Assembly: GCA_964627995.1 (NCBI GenBank)
Contig: CAZVLN010000012.1
Coordinates: 1-60,865 of the forward strand
Direction: 5' to 3'
From: JAWLFI01 sp964627995
GTDB lineage: Bacteria; Bacteroidota; Bacteroidia; Chitinophagales; Saprospiraceae
Length of the DNA: 60,865 nt
Positions 51,427 through 60,573 of this stretch are shown here, piece after piece. Position numbers and translations under genes: made by a program. The notes beneath the pieces were generated by a model. That model was not told where the DNA came from. It did no database searches and saw only the letters and a program-made list of their open reading frames with translations. The stretch's first letter is position 1. Each line of letters begins with the position of its first letter.

Positions 51427-52968
51427 ATGATAGATATTTGGTTCAGGCAACGGAGTGCTTTCTTCATTTTAGCTTCTTTTCTCTTATTAAGTATGATTCT
51501 CTCATGTGAGTCAGACATGGAGGATTCAGACAAAAATATGGCAGAAGGAATGTCTGCGTCAATGGCAGATGAAGCGCGGGGTTCAGACAATATAGTCTAC
51601 AAGTGGGCTGCTAAAGCTTTAGATGCGACAGCCTGGGATACAGATAGATTTGCCCCCCGCCCAACCATCACATCTCGTTATCTGGCACTGACAATGGTAG
51701 CTATGTATGACGCATGGTCCATGTACGAACCAAAGGCAAAAGCTATTTATTATCAAACAGAATCATCTGTTCCTGCAGCTAATCACAAATTATCGCATAA
51801 AAAAGCAGCCATTAGCTATGCCGCTTATGAGGCATTGAAAGAGTATTATTATTCGGATTCAGTAAGATTCAGAAACTATTTGGAATCTCTGGGATTTAAT
51901 CCAGACACGATTGTAGAAGACCCATTGAGTCCAATTCAAGTTGGTCGAAATGCAGCAAAAGCTGTTATTGAAGCCCGGAAGGAAGATGGAGCCAACCAAT
52001 ATGGCGAAGAAAAAGGTTCAGAGGGCAAGCCTTATTATAATTATTTAGGTTACCAGCCCATTAATACGCCTGACTCGAACGTTGATATAAACCGCTGGCA
52101 ACCTAAATACTTTACAAACGAGACAGATGGGAGTCTTTTTGCTCCGGAATGCCTTACACCTTATTGGCAACATGTCGAACCTATTACATTGGACTCTGCA
52201 AGCCAATTTCGGTCTCCACCACCACCCATGTATGGAGACGAGCAGCTTCAAAAAGAGGTTGCTGAAGTGGTTGAGATGCAGGCAAACTTAACTCCGGAGG
52301 AAATTGCACTCGTTGAATTTATGCGTGATGGCCCACTGTCTGTTCAGCAAGCTGGTCACTGGTTGAAGTTTGCTCAAGAAGTTTCTATTCGCGATAGTCA
52401 CACATTAGACCAGGATATTCAAATGTATTTGCTCGTCGAGCTTGCGGCAATGGATGGTTTTATTGCATCATGGGATACAAAAATGTATTATGATTATGCT
52501 CGCCCCTACGCGCTGGTTCATGAATATTTTGAAGGAGATACTATTTATGGCTGGGCTGGACCCGGGAAAGGGTTTAAGAAAATATTAGGGGAAGAGTGGA
52601 TGCCGTATTCGCCCCCTGTTTTTTTGTGTCCGCCATTCCCCAGTTATGTCTCTGGACATAGCACGATAAGTGGCGCTTGCGCTGAGGTTCTTAAATTATA
52701 CAAAGGTAACGATGAGTTTGGATCTCAAGTTCGATTGCAGCCCGGATCGCTCACCGAGCCAAATCCTTCTTACGATTCTGTAACGCTGTATTTCCCAACA
52801 TTTACAGAGACTGCAGAAATGGCTGGTGTGTCTAGAGTTTTAGGAGGGTATCATATCCAAGCAGATAATGTTGAGGGATTAGAATTAGGTCGCAATGTAG
52901 CTCACCACGTATATGATTATTATCAGGAATTGACAGGCAAATCGGATGAGGACGAAGCAAAACCCTAA
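51427..52968 (+). CDS. Vanadium-dependent haloperoxidase-type (PAP2) lipoprotein
   Basis: A 513-residue lipoprotein (signal ending LLLSMILSC). The acid phosphatase/vanadate site is complete: KMYYDYARP (K-x6-RP), FPSYVSGHST (PSGH-type) and SRVLGGYH (SR-x5-H) near residues 360-480. Such enzymes use vanadate and H2O2 to oxidise halides, or act as phosphatases; the sequence does not decide which. The start at 51427 gives the lipobox and lies after the promoter at 51344. It lies between FG-GAP/UnbV genes on the same strand, 37 bp before the next, so the three may work together at the outer surface. Confidence 0.88.
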   Translation: MIDIWFRQRSAFFILASFLLLSMILSCESDMEDSDKNMAEGMSASMADEARGSDNIVYKWAAKALDATAWDTDRFAPRPTITSRYLALTMVAMYDAWSMYEPKAKAIYYQTESSVPAANHKLSHKKAAISYAAYEALKEYYYSDSVRFRNYLESLGFNPDTIVEDPLSPIQVGRNAAKAVIEARKEDGANQYGEEKGSEGKPYYNYLGYQPINTPDSNVDINRWQPKYFTNETDGSLFAPECLTPYWQHVEPITLDSASQFRSPPPPMYGDEQLQKEVAEVVEMQANLTPEEIALVEFMRDGPLSVQQAGHWLKFAQEVSIRDSHTLDQDIQMYLLVELAAMDGFIASWDTKMYYDYARPYALVHEYFEGDTIYGWAGPGKGFKKILGEEWMPYSPPVFLCPPFPSYVSGHSTISGACAEVLKLYKGNDEFGSQVRLQPGSLTEPNPSYDSVTLYFPTFTETAEMAGVSRVLGGYHIQADNVEGLELGRNVAHHVYDYYQELTGKSDEDEAKP

Positions 52969-53004
52969 ATCAAACGATCGACAGAAAATTGCAAACTAAA
53001 TATC

Positions 53005-56000
53005 ATGAATTTCAGCTTTTCCTATAAATTTTTGGTTCTTATCCTGGGTGCAGTAACCTTACTTTGGCAATGTTCACCAGATGCAAATCAGGACAGAAAT
53101 GCTGAGAAGGCTGAACAATTATTTGAGTTAGTTGACCCTAAAGAATCCGGTGTTGACTTCATCAACACCCTAGAATCAAACCCAAGAACTTCAAGAAATA
53201 ATATGAATTTTGACTTCTACTATAACGGAGCCGGAGTGGCTGTGGGTGATGTCAACAACGATGGACTTCCAGATATCTTTTTTGCAGCGAATGAAAACAA
53301 AAATCGGCTATATCTAAACGAAGGAGACTTCAAATTTAAAGATGTAACGGAACGCGCACAAGTGAATCCAGCTGGTAAGAATTGGAGCACCGGAGCTATT
53401 ATGGCTGACGTTAACAATGATGGTTGGTTGGATATTTATGTGTGTCAAGGCGGATACGTTATACATAAGGATCGTAAAGATCGAGCGAATCTTCTTTTTA
53501 TTAATAATAAAGATGGAACTTTTACTGAATCTGCGGACGCATTTGGAATTAACGATGCAAATGAAAGTGTTAGTGCCGCGTTTTTTGACTATGATAGAGA
53601 CGGAGATTTAGATTTATATGTTCTCAATGAATCCAGATATGCAAAAAAAGTATTTCGAGATATACTCATTGAATTAGAAAACCCTGACAATCTTCGGCAG
53701 GCTAGCGGCAGTCTATATCGTAATGATGGAGATATATTTGTTGATGTTACCCAAAAGGCTGGCGTAATGAACTTTGGATATGGTTTAGGTTTGGCCGTAT
53801 CGGATATTAACGACGATGGCTGGCCGGATATTTATGTTTCAAATGATTATTATATTCCGGACTTTATGTACATCAATAATGGTGATGGAACCTTTTCCAA
53901 TGAAATCAAAAAGAGGACCAAGAACATTCCATTTTATGGAATGGGTTGTGACATTGCAGACTTCAACAACGACGGTTTCCTAGATATTGCCTCAGTTGAT
54001 ATGGCCGCTAAAGACCACGTAGACGACAAAACGCTCATGGCATCCATGAATGTTGAAGAATTCCGATATTGGATTGAAAAGAGAAAATATCATTATCAGT
54101 ATATGTTTAATGCGATGCAATTGAATCATGGCAATGGCACTTTTAGCAATATTGCAGGTTTGGCAGGCGTACTTCGAACCGAATGGAGCTGGGCGACTTT
54201 ATTAGCTGACTTCAACAATAATGGTTGGAAAGATTATTTTGTTTCTAATGGATACAGAAAAAATACAATGCACAATGATGTAACAAGGAAATTTCGTGAA
54301 GAATCAGAAAAGTATGGTGGTAATCTTCCCTTAGATCGAGTAGCAGAAATTTATAATAGCTACCCCGAATTTCAATCGACAAACATCATGTTACGCAACA
54401 ATAAGGATCTGACCTTTACGGATGTGTCAAGCGATTGGGGTGTAGGGCAGCCCTCGTATTCTAATGGAGCGGTGTATGCCGATTTAGATGCCGATGGAGA
54501 TTTAGACCTGGTCGTCAATAACATTGATCATAAAGCCTTTGTGTTAAAGAACATGAGTCGCGAGAAGAAGCGGGGTGGCTATCTTCAATTTTCATTTAGT
54601 TCCGACATGTCCCATGCAGCGGCCTACAACGCAAAAATACGCTTGCAGCTGGGAGATAGTGTCCAATATCAGCAGTTTCACCCGACACGCGGGTATGCGG
54701 GGAGTGTGGAGCCTATCGTTCATTTTGGATTAGGGCAGCATTCAAATGTAGATCGGGTTGAAGTGGAATGGCTGAATGGCAAGGTTCAGGTGTTAGAGAA
54801 TGTATCTGCCAATCAAAGGATAGTGTTGGACATTGCAGATGCCGGAATGACGAGTTCGGATTTGGTTGAGGTGAAGATGCCGGTGTTATTTGAAGAGGTA
54901 GACTTAGCATCCGTTGGGATCGACTTTGCACATCAAGAAAACGAATTTGATGACTTTGTTCGCGAGATACTATTGCCTCATCGTCAGTCTACGTTGGGCC
55001 CTCCAATTGCTGTGGCTGATGTAAATGGTGATAATCTAGATGATTTTTACATTGGAGGGGCGCATCTACAGCTAGGAGCGCTGTATGTTCAGCAAGCAAA
55101 TGGTCAATTCCGCCGAGTGCGCGAAGGTGCACCTGCAGATGAAATAGATGTATATCACGAAGATCAGGGCGCTCAATTTTTTGATGCTGATGGGAATGGG
55201 ACTCCCGACTTATTTGTAGTAAGTGGCGGCGGTGAGATTCCAGAAGGCGATCCAATTTTAAGTGATCGTTTTTATATCAATGCTACCAATGATAAAGAAG
55301 GTGTTCGATTCTTCAAGGTAAATGCTTTAGATTCGGTGTTTACCGCGGGAAATGTGGTTCGAGCTGGCGATTTGACAGGAGATGGTCGAATGGAGCTTTT
55401 TGTCGGTGGCGCAGCTAGACCGGGGACTTACCCCTATCCAGAGCGTTCTTATATCTTGCAACTACAAGGGAATAAATATGTAGATATCACGAATGAGGTC
55501 AATCCTGATTTACAGAAGCCGGGTATAGTAAAAGATGCCGTGTGGACAGACGTGAATGGCGATGGTGCGCAGGACTTGATTACAGTTGGTGAATGGATGG
55601 CCGTTCGTGCATTTATCAATGATGGTTCGGGCCAACTTACGGAACAGTCCGAAGAATTAGGCTTAAAGGATACCGAAGGGTGGTGGTATAGTGTTGAAGC
55701 GGCGGACCTGGATGGAGATGGTCGGGAAGATTTGATCGCAGGAAATGTGGGCTTAAACACGAAGTTTACAGCTTCGCCGAAGAAGCCGTTTCATGTTTTC
55801 GCCGATGACTTTGATCAAAATGGTGTGGTCGACATCGTTTTAAGTAAGGAGTATAAAGGCAAACTGGTTCCAGCTCGAGGTCGGGAGTGCTCATCGGATC
55901 AAATGCCATTTATTAAAGATAAATTCCCAACATATGAAGACTTTGCCTTGGCAGGATTGGATGATATATATGGAGATGATAAACTCGAATCGGCCTTGCA

Positions 56001-56415
56001 TGAACAAGTAAAGACGTTTACGTCAACTGTTTTTATGAATCGGCCGGATGGTTTTGAAGCGATCGCACTACCGAATCTGGCACAGATCAGTCCGATCATG
56101 GGCATAGAGGTATTGGATATCAATGAAGATGGCAATCTCGATATCATAGCAGCGGGCAACATGTATAACACCGAGGTGGAAACACCGCGATATGATGCAG
56201 GCAATGGAGTTGTTCTTCTCGGGGATGGCACAGGCGCATTCCGTGCGTTAGATGTGCATGAAAGTGGGCTATATGCTCCCCAAAATGTAAAGGATATAGC
56301 TATCTTAAAGTCGACAGGCGAGCGGCGCTATTTGCTTATCGCTAATAATAACGACAAACCGAAGTTATTTAAAATTCGATCGCAAGAAGCATTGGGTGCT
56401 ATTGGCTCCCATTAG
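53005..56415 (+). CDS. FG-GAP/ASPIC-UnbV lipoprotein, tandem copy 1
   Basis: A 1136-residue lipoprotein (signal ending TLLWQC). A first set of FG-GAP/VCBS repeats (about 65-480) carries calcium loops such as DVNNDGLPDIFF, DVNNDGWLDIYV, DYDRDGDLDLYV and DINDDGWPDIYV. A UnbV-like domain (about 515-610, HPTRGYAGSVEPIVHFGLGQ) and a second repeat set (about 660-1125) follow. The encoded proteins here and at 56602 have identical length and are co-linear; residues from about 468 to 1098 are identical, whereas the N-terminal part is only about 75 percent identical by eye. Binding or adhesion at the outer membrane is likely; ligand unknown. Confidence 0.9.
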   Translation: MNFSFSYKFLVLILGAVTLLWQCSPDANQDRNAEKAEQLFELVDPKESGVDFINTLESNPRTSRNNMNFDFYYNGAGVAVGDVNNDGLPDIFFAANENKNRLYLNEGDFKFKDVTERAQVNPAGKNWSTGAIMADVNNDGWLDIYVCQGGYVIHKDRKDRANLLFINNKDGTFTESADAFGINDANESVSAAFFDYDRDGDLDLYVLNESRYAKKVFRDILIELENPDNLRQASGSLYRNDGDIFVDVTQKAGVMNFGYGLGLAVSDINDDGWPDIYVSNDYYIPDFMYINNGDGTFSNEIKKRTKNIPFYGMGCDIADFNNDGFLDIASVDMAAKDHVDDKTLMASMNVEEFRYWIEKRKYHYQYMFNAMQLNHGNGTFSNIAGLAGVLRTEWSWATLLADFNNNGWKDYFVSNGYRKNTMHNDVTRKFREESEKYGGNLPLDRVAEIYNSYPEFQSTNIMLRNNKDLTFTDVSSDWGVGQPSYSNGAVYADLDADGDLDLVVNNIDHKAFVLKNMSREKKRGGYLQFSFSSDMSHAAAYNAKIRLQLGDSVQYQQFHPTRGYAGSVEPIVHFGLGQHSNVDRVEVEWLNGKVQVLENVSANQRIVLDIADAGMTSSDLVEVKMPVLFEEVDLASVGIDFAHQENEFDDFVREILLPHRQSTLGPPIAVADVNGDNLDDFYIGGAHLQLGALYVQQANGQFRRVREGAPADEIDVYHEDQGAQFFDADGNGTPDLFVVSGGGEIPEGDPILSDRFYINATNDKEGVRFFKVNALDSVFTAGNVVRAGDLTGDGRMELFVGGAARPGTYPYPERSYILQLQGNKYVDITNEVNPDLQKPGIVKDAVWTDVNGDGAQDLITVGEWMAVRAFINDGSGQLTEQSEELGLKDTEGWWYSVEAADLDGDGREDLIAGNVGLNTKFTASPKKPFHVFADDFDQNGVVDIVLSKEYKGKLVPARGRECSSDQMPFIKDKFPTYEDFALAGLDDIYGDDKLESALHEQVKTFTSTVFMNRPDGFEAIALPNLAQISPIMGIEVLDINEDGNLDIIAAGNMYNTEVETPRYDAGNGVVLLGDGTGAFRALDVHESGLYAPQNVKDIAILKSTGERRYLLIANNNDKPKLFKIRSQEALGAIGSH
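54409..56299 (+). repeat. 1891-bp tract shared with 58006-59896 (first copy)
   Basis: Compared by eye, this tract matches the second copy base for base at a constant offset of 3597. Mismatches at 54408 and 56300 mark sharp edges within the coding sequence, with many synonymous differences on both sides. Confidence 0.9.
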
Positions 56416-56601
56416 ATTGGCGGATTAGTTTGTGGTCATATAGGTCATCAGCTAAAAGCTAAAAGAAAACGTTTTTTTAGGGTGTAAGTACTTTAGAGTT
56501 AGTATAGAGCAAATGCCCTAATTGATCTATGGTTTTGATTAGTCTTGGATTATAATTTATTGGTAATCGAATATTTGTCAAGTCTAAAACTTAAAAAAAG
56601 T

Positions 56602-59600
56602 ATGAAAACCTCTCAAATTCAATCGACTTGTTTATTTTTTTTCATCATCATCATTTCATTTTGGCAATGCAAAACTGATGATGGTCAAAAACTAGATTCC
56701 AATGGATCTAAGTCTGTGTTTGAGCTACTCGATCCTTCAAACACAGGTATCGATTTCGTAAATACTTTACAACCTGACGCTACCTCTGAACGCAATAACA
56801 TGTCGTTCCCACATTACTATAATGGTGCCGGAGTAGCAGTGGGGGATGTTAATAATGATGGACTTCCCGACATTTTTTTTGTTGCCAATGAAGATAAAAA
56901 CAGGCTGTATATCAATCAGGGTGACTTAAAGTTTAAAGATATTACGGAACAGGCTCAAATAAATCCGGCTAAAAAGAAATGGAGTACAGGTGCAATTATG
57001 GCCGACGTGAATGACGATGGCTGGTTGGATATTTATGTTTGTCAGGCAGGGTATGCTATTTATGAAGACCCTACTGATCGAGAGAATCTTCTTTTTGTAA
57101 ATAATAAAGATGGGAGCTTCACCGAATCTGCAGAGGAGTATGGACTAAATGATGATAATGAAAGTATAAGCGCTGCCTTCTTCGATTACGATAAAGATGG
57201 TGATTTGGACCTTTATGTTTTGAATGAGTCTGAGTATGCGATGAAAATATTGAAAAATGTTTTTGATGATCTGCAAGATCCAGATAATTTACGTCAAGCC
57301 AGCGGGAGCCTATATCGAAATGATGGAGCTGTATTTGTAGATGTGACAAAGGAAGCCGGAGTTTTAAATTATGGTTTTGGTCTTGGTCTAGCAGTATCTG
57401 ATATTAATGATGATGGTTGGCCTGATATTTACGTGTCTAACGATTACTCTGTTCCTGATTTTATGTACATCAATAACGGGGATGGAACGTTTACCGATGA
57501 GATAAAAAAGAGGACAAAACATATTCCCTTCTTTGGAATGGGCTGCGACATCGCCGACTTAAACAATGATGGTTTTCTTGATATTGCTTCTGTAGATATG
57601 GCTGCTAATGATCATGTTCGAGATAAAACGTTGATGACCTCAATGGATATTAAAGGGTTTTGGTATTATGTAAACACAAAAGGGTATCAGTATCAGTATA
57701 TGTTCAATGCGATGCAGTTGAATCATGGAAATGGGACATTCAGCAATATTGCGGGCCTAGCCGGCATACTTCGTACAGAATGGAGTTGGGCGGCCTTGTT
57801 AGCAGATTTCAATAATAATGGCTGGAAGGATTACTTCGTATCAAATGGATACCGAAAATATAGCCGAGATAATGATTTTCGCTTGATGATGGAGGCAGAG
57901 CGTAAAAAATATGAAGGTGACATTCCGCCTGAACGACGGAAGGAAATTTACGATGAAATCCCTGAAATTCAATCGACAAACATCATGTTCCGCAATAATA
58001 AGGACCTGACCTTTACGGATGTGTCAAGCGATTGGGGTGTAGGGCAGCCCTCGTATTCTAATGGAGCGGTGTATGCCGATTTAGATGCCGATGGAGATTT
58101 AGACCTGGTCGTCAATAACATTGATCATAAAGCCTTTGTGTTAAAGAACATGAGTCGCGAGAAGAAGCGGGGTGGCTATCTTCAATTTTCATTTAGTTCC
58201 GACATGTCCCATGCAGCGGCCTACAACGCAAAAATACGCTTGCAGCTGGGAGATAGTGTCCAATATCAGCAGTTTCACCCGACACGCGGGTATGCGGGGA
58301 GTGTGGAGCCTATCGTTCATTTTGGATTAGGGCAGCATTCAAATGTAGATCGGGTTGAAGTGGAATGGCTGAATGGCAAGGTTCAGGTGTTAGAGAATGT
58401 ATCTGCCAATCAAAGGATAGTGTTGGACATTGCAGATGCCGGAATGACGAGTTCGGATTTGGTTGAGGTGAAGATGCCGGTGTTATTTGAAGAGGTAGAC
58501 TTAGCATCCGTTGGGATCGACTTTGCACATCAAGAAAACGAATTTGATGACTTTGTTCGCGAGATACTATTGCCTCATCGTCAGTCTACGTTGGGCCCTC
58601 CAATTGCTGTGGCTGATGTAAATGGTGATAATCTAGATGATTTTTACATTGGAGGGGCGCATCTACAGCTAGGAGCGCTGTATGTTCAGCAAGCAAATGG
58701 TCAATTCCGCCGAGTGCGCGAAGGTGCACCTGCAGATGAAATAGATGTATATCACGAAGATCAGGGCGCTCAATTTTTTGATGCTGATGGGAATGGGACT
58801 CCCGACTTATTTGTAGTAAGTGGCGGCGGTGAGATTCCAGAAGGCGATCCAATTTTAAGTGATCGTTTTTATATCAATGCTACCAATGATAAAGAAGGTG
58901 TTCGATTCTTCAAGGTAAATGCTTTAGATTCGGTGTTTACCGCGGGAAATGTGGTTCGAGCTGGCGATTTGACAGGAGATGGTCGAATGGAGCTTTTTGT
59001 CGGTGGCGCAGCTAGACCGGGGACTTACCCCTATCCAGAGCGTTCTTATATCTTGCAACTACAAGGGAATAAATATGTAGATATCACGAATGAGGTCAAT
59101 CCTGATTTACAGAAGCCGGGTATAGTAAAAGATGCCGTGTGGACAGACGTGAATGGCGATGGTGCGCAGGACTTGATTACAGTTGGTGAATGGATGGCCG
59201 TTCGTGCATTTATCAATGATGGTTCGGGCCAACTTACGGAACAGTCCGAAGAATTAGGCTTAAAGGATACCGAAGGGTGGTGGTATAGTGTTGAAGCGGC
59301 GGACCTGGATGGAGATGGTCGGGAAGATTTGATCGCAGGAAATGTGGGCTTAAACACGAAGTTTACAGCTTCGCCGAAGAAGCCGTTTCATGTTTTCGCC
59401 GATGACTTTGATCAAAATGGTGTGGTCGACATCGTTTTAAGTAAGGAGTATAAAGGCAAACTGGTTCCAGCTCGAGGTCGGGAGTGCTCATCGGATCAAA
59501 TGCCATTTATTAAAGATAAATTCCCAACATATGAAGACTTTGCCTTGGCAGGATTGGATGATATATATGGAGATGATAAACTCGAATCGGCCTTGCATGA

Positions 59601-60012
59601 ACAAGTAAAGACGTTTACGTCAACTGTTTTTATGAATCGGCCGGATGGTTTTGAAGCGATCGCACTACCGAATCTGGCACAGATCAGTCCGATCATGGGC
59701 ATAGAGGTATTGGATATCAATGAAGATGGCAATCTCGATATCATAGCAGCGGGCAACATGTATAACACCGAGGTGGAAACACCGCGATATGATGCAGGCA
59801 ATGGAGTTGTTCTTCTCGGGGATGGCACAGGCGCATTCCGTGCGTTAGATGTGCATGAAAGTGGGCTATATGCTCCCCAAAATGTAAAGGATATAGTGCT
59901 ATTGAAAACAGCTGGAGGAGGAAGATATTTATTGATTGCGAATAATAATGACAAACCTGATTTATTCCGCATTCGACCTCAGGAAGCTATTGGTGCTGTC
60001 GGTAGTCAATAA
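56602..60012 (+). CDS. FG-GAP/ASPIC-UnbV lipoprotein, tandem copy 2
   Basis: A 1136-residue paralogue of the preceding gene, 186 bp downstream. I chose the start at 56602 (MKTSQIQSTC), which gives a lipoprotein signal (FFIIIISFWQC); the frame is open to 56545, but that start would put hydrophilic residues before the signal. Domain order is the same: FG-GAP set, UnbV-like, second FG-GAP set. Specific differences are concentrated in the first 465 residues, such as FWYYVNTKGYQYQY against FRYWIEKRKYHYQY, so the two may bind different ligands. The last 38 residues diverge again. Confidence 0.9.
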   Translation: MKTSQIQSTCLFFFIIIISFWQCKTDDGQKLDSNGSKSVFELLDPSNTGIDFVNTLQPDATSERNNMSFPHYYNGAGVAVGDVNNDGLPDIFFVANEDKNRLYINQGDLKFKDITEQAQINPAKKKWSTGAIMADVNDDGWLDIYVCQAGYAIYEDPTDRENLLFVNNKDGSFTESAEEYGLNDDNESISAAFFDYDKDGDLDLYVLNESEYAMKILKNVFDDLQDPDNLRQASGSLYRNDGAVFVDVTKEAGVLNYGFGLGLAVSDINDDGWPDIYVSNDYSVPDFMYINNGDGTFTDEIKKRTKHIPFFGMGCDIADLNNDGFLDIASVDMAANDHVRDKTLMTSMDIKGFWYYVNTKGYQYQYMFNAMQLNHGNGTFSNIAGLAGILRTEWSWAALLADFNNNGWKDYFVSNGYRKYSRDNDFRLMMEAERKKYEGDIPPERRKEIYDEIPEIQSTNIMFRNNKDLTFTDVSSDWGVGQPSYSNGAVYADLDADGDLDLVVNNIDHKAFVLKNMSREKKRGGYLQFSFSSDMSHAAAYNAKIRLQLGDSVQYQQFHPTRGYAGSVEPIVHFGLGQHSNVDRVEVEWLNGKVQVLENVSANQRIVLDIADAGMTSSDLVEVKMPVLFEEVDLASVGIDFAHQENEFDDFVREILLPHRQSTLGPPIAVADVNGDNLDDFYIGGAHLQLGALYVQQANGQFRRVREGAPADEIDVYHEDQGAQFFDADGNGTPDLFVVSGGGEIPEGDPILSDRFYINATNDKEGVRFFKVNALDSVFTAGNVVRAGDLTGDGRMELFVGGAARPGTYPYPERSYILQLQGNKYVDITNEVNPDLQKPGIVKDAVWTDVNGDGAQDLITVGEWMAVRAFINDGSGQLTEQSEELGLKDTEGWWYSVEAADLDGDGREDLIAGNVGLNTKFTASPKKPFHVFADDFDQNGVVDIVLSKEYKGKLVPARGRECSSDQMPFIKDKFPTYEDFALAGLDDIYGDDKLESALHEQVKTFTSTVFMNRPDGFEAIALPNLAQISPIMGIEVLDINEDGNLDIIAAGNMYNTEVETPRYDAGNGVVLLGDGTGAFRALDVHESGLYAPQNVKDIVLLKTAGGGRYLLIANNNDKPDLFRIRPQEAIGAVGSQ
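58006..59896 (+). repeat. 1891-bp tract shared with 54409-56299 (second copy)
   Basis: Second copy of the tract. There are no insertions or deletions relative to the first over the whole gene, as offset 3597 holds from start codon to stop codon. Confidence 0.9.
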
Positions 60013-60047
60013 AATTTTATATTTTAAAGGACTAAATCGAAACCACC

Positions 60048-60533
60048 ATGAAAAAATGTATCTCAGCACTTTTTATTTCGGGATTTCTCCTTTTACTTGT
60101 TCTTCCTAATCGGACTGTCAATGCGCAAACCGACAAAGGGTCTATTTTAATAAATGGAAGAACCAATTTGAACTTTCAATTCGAAGATAATGCACCCCTG
60201 AATGTTGGCATTCTGGGTGGTTACTTTTTCGCCGACAATTTTGTTGGAGGACTCGATATAGACTACGATAGAAATGAGGCATCAAGTTCAACATTAATTC
60301 GTCCGTTTGTCCGGTATTATTTATTTAAAAGAATCTTTTTCGGGACCGGACTTAGGTATGAAATTGAGACCGTTCAAAATGCCTCTAATCCTGACCCGGA
60401 GTTCTCCTGGGATTTAGAGTTGGGAGGCCTTATTATGCTTACAGATCAAATTGGTGTTGAACCCACACTTCGGGTACCCATACCGCGCGAATCAAATGTG
60501 GCACTCATAATTGGTTTCTCTCTATTTTTCTAG
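60048..60533 (+). CDS. Small outer-membrane beta-barrel protein
   Basis: A 161-residue protein with a signal peptide ending RTVNAQ and alternating-residue beta strands (NVGILGGYFFADNFVGGLDI, IFFGTGLRYEIE), ending ALIIGFSLFF. Size and pattern fit an eight-stranded OmpW/OmpX-type or opacity-like barrel of Bacteroidota. It follows the second FG-GAP gene by 35 bp and may belong to that group; function unknown. Confidence 0.75.
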   Translation: MKKCISALFISGFLLLLVLPNRTVNAQTDKGSILINGRTNLNFQFEDNAPLNVGILGGYFFADNFVGGLDIDYDRNEASSSTLIRPFVRYYLFKRIFFGTGLRYEIETVQNASNPDPEFSWDLELGGLIMLTDQIGVEPTLRVPIPRESNVALIIGFSLFF

Positions 60534-60573
60534 TAATCTTTACGGGAATATCGCAATTTTACAAAGCTACTAC

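Noticed and set aside
54713..55760. Identical antisense open frames in both FG-GAP genes
   Set aside because: They are a consequence of the duplicated 1.9-kb tract and have the His/Gln/Ser-rich composition of antisense frames of DxDGD-type repeats.
53005..60012. Duplicated tract as an assembly artefact
   Set aside because: Not fully excluded, but both copies lie within complete genes with different, diverged flanks on both sides, and the reading frame is kept, which suits gene conversion better.
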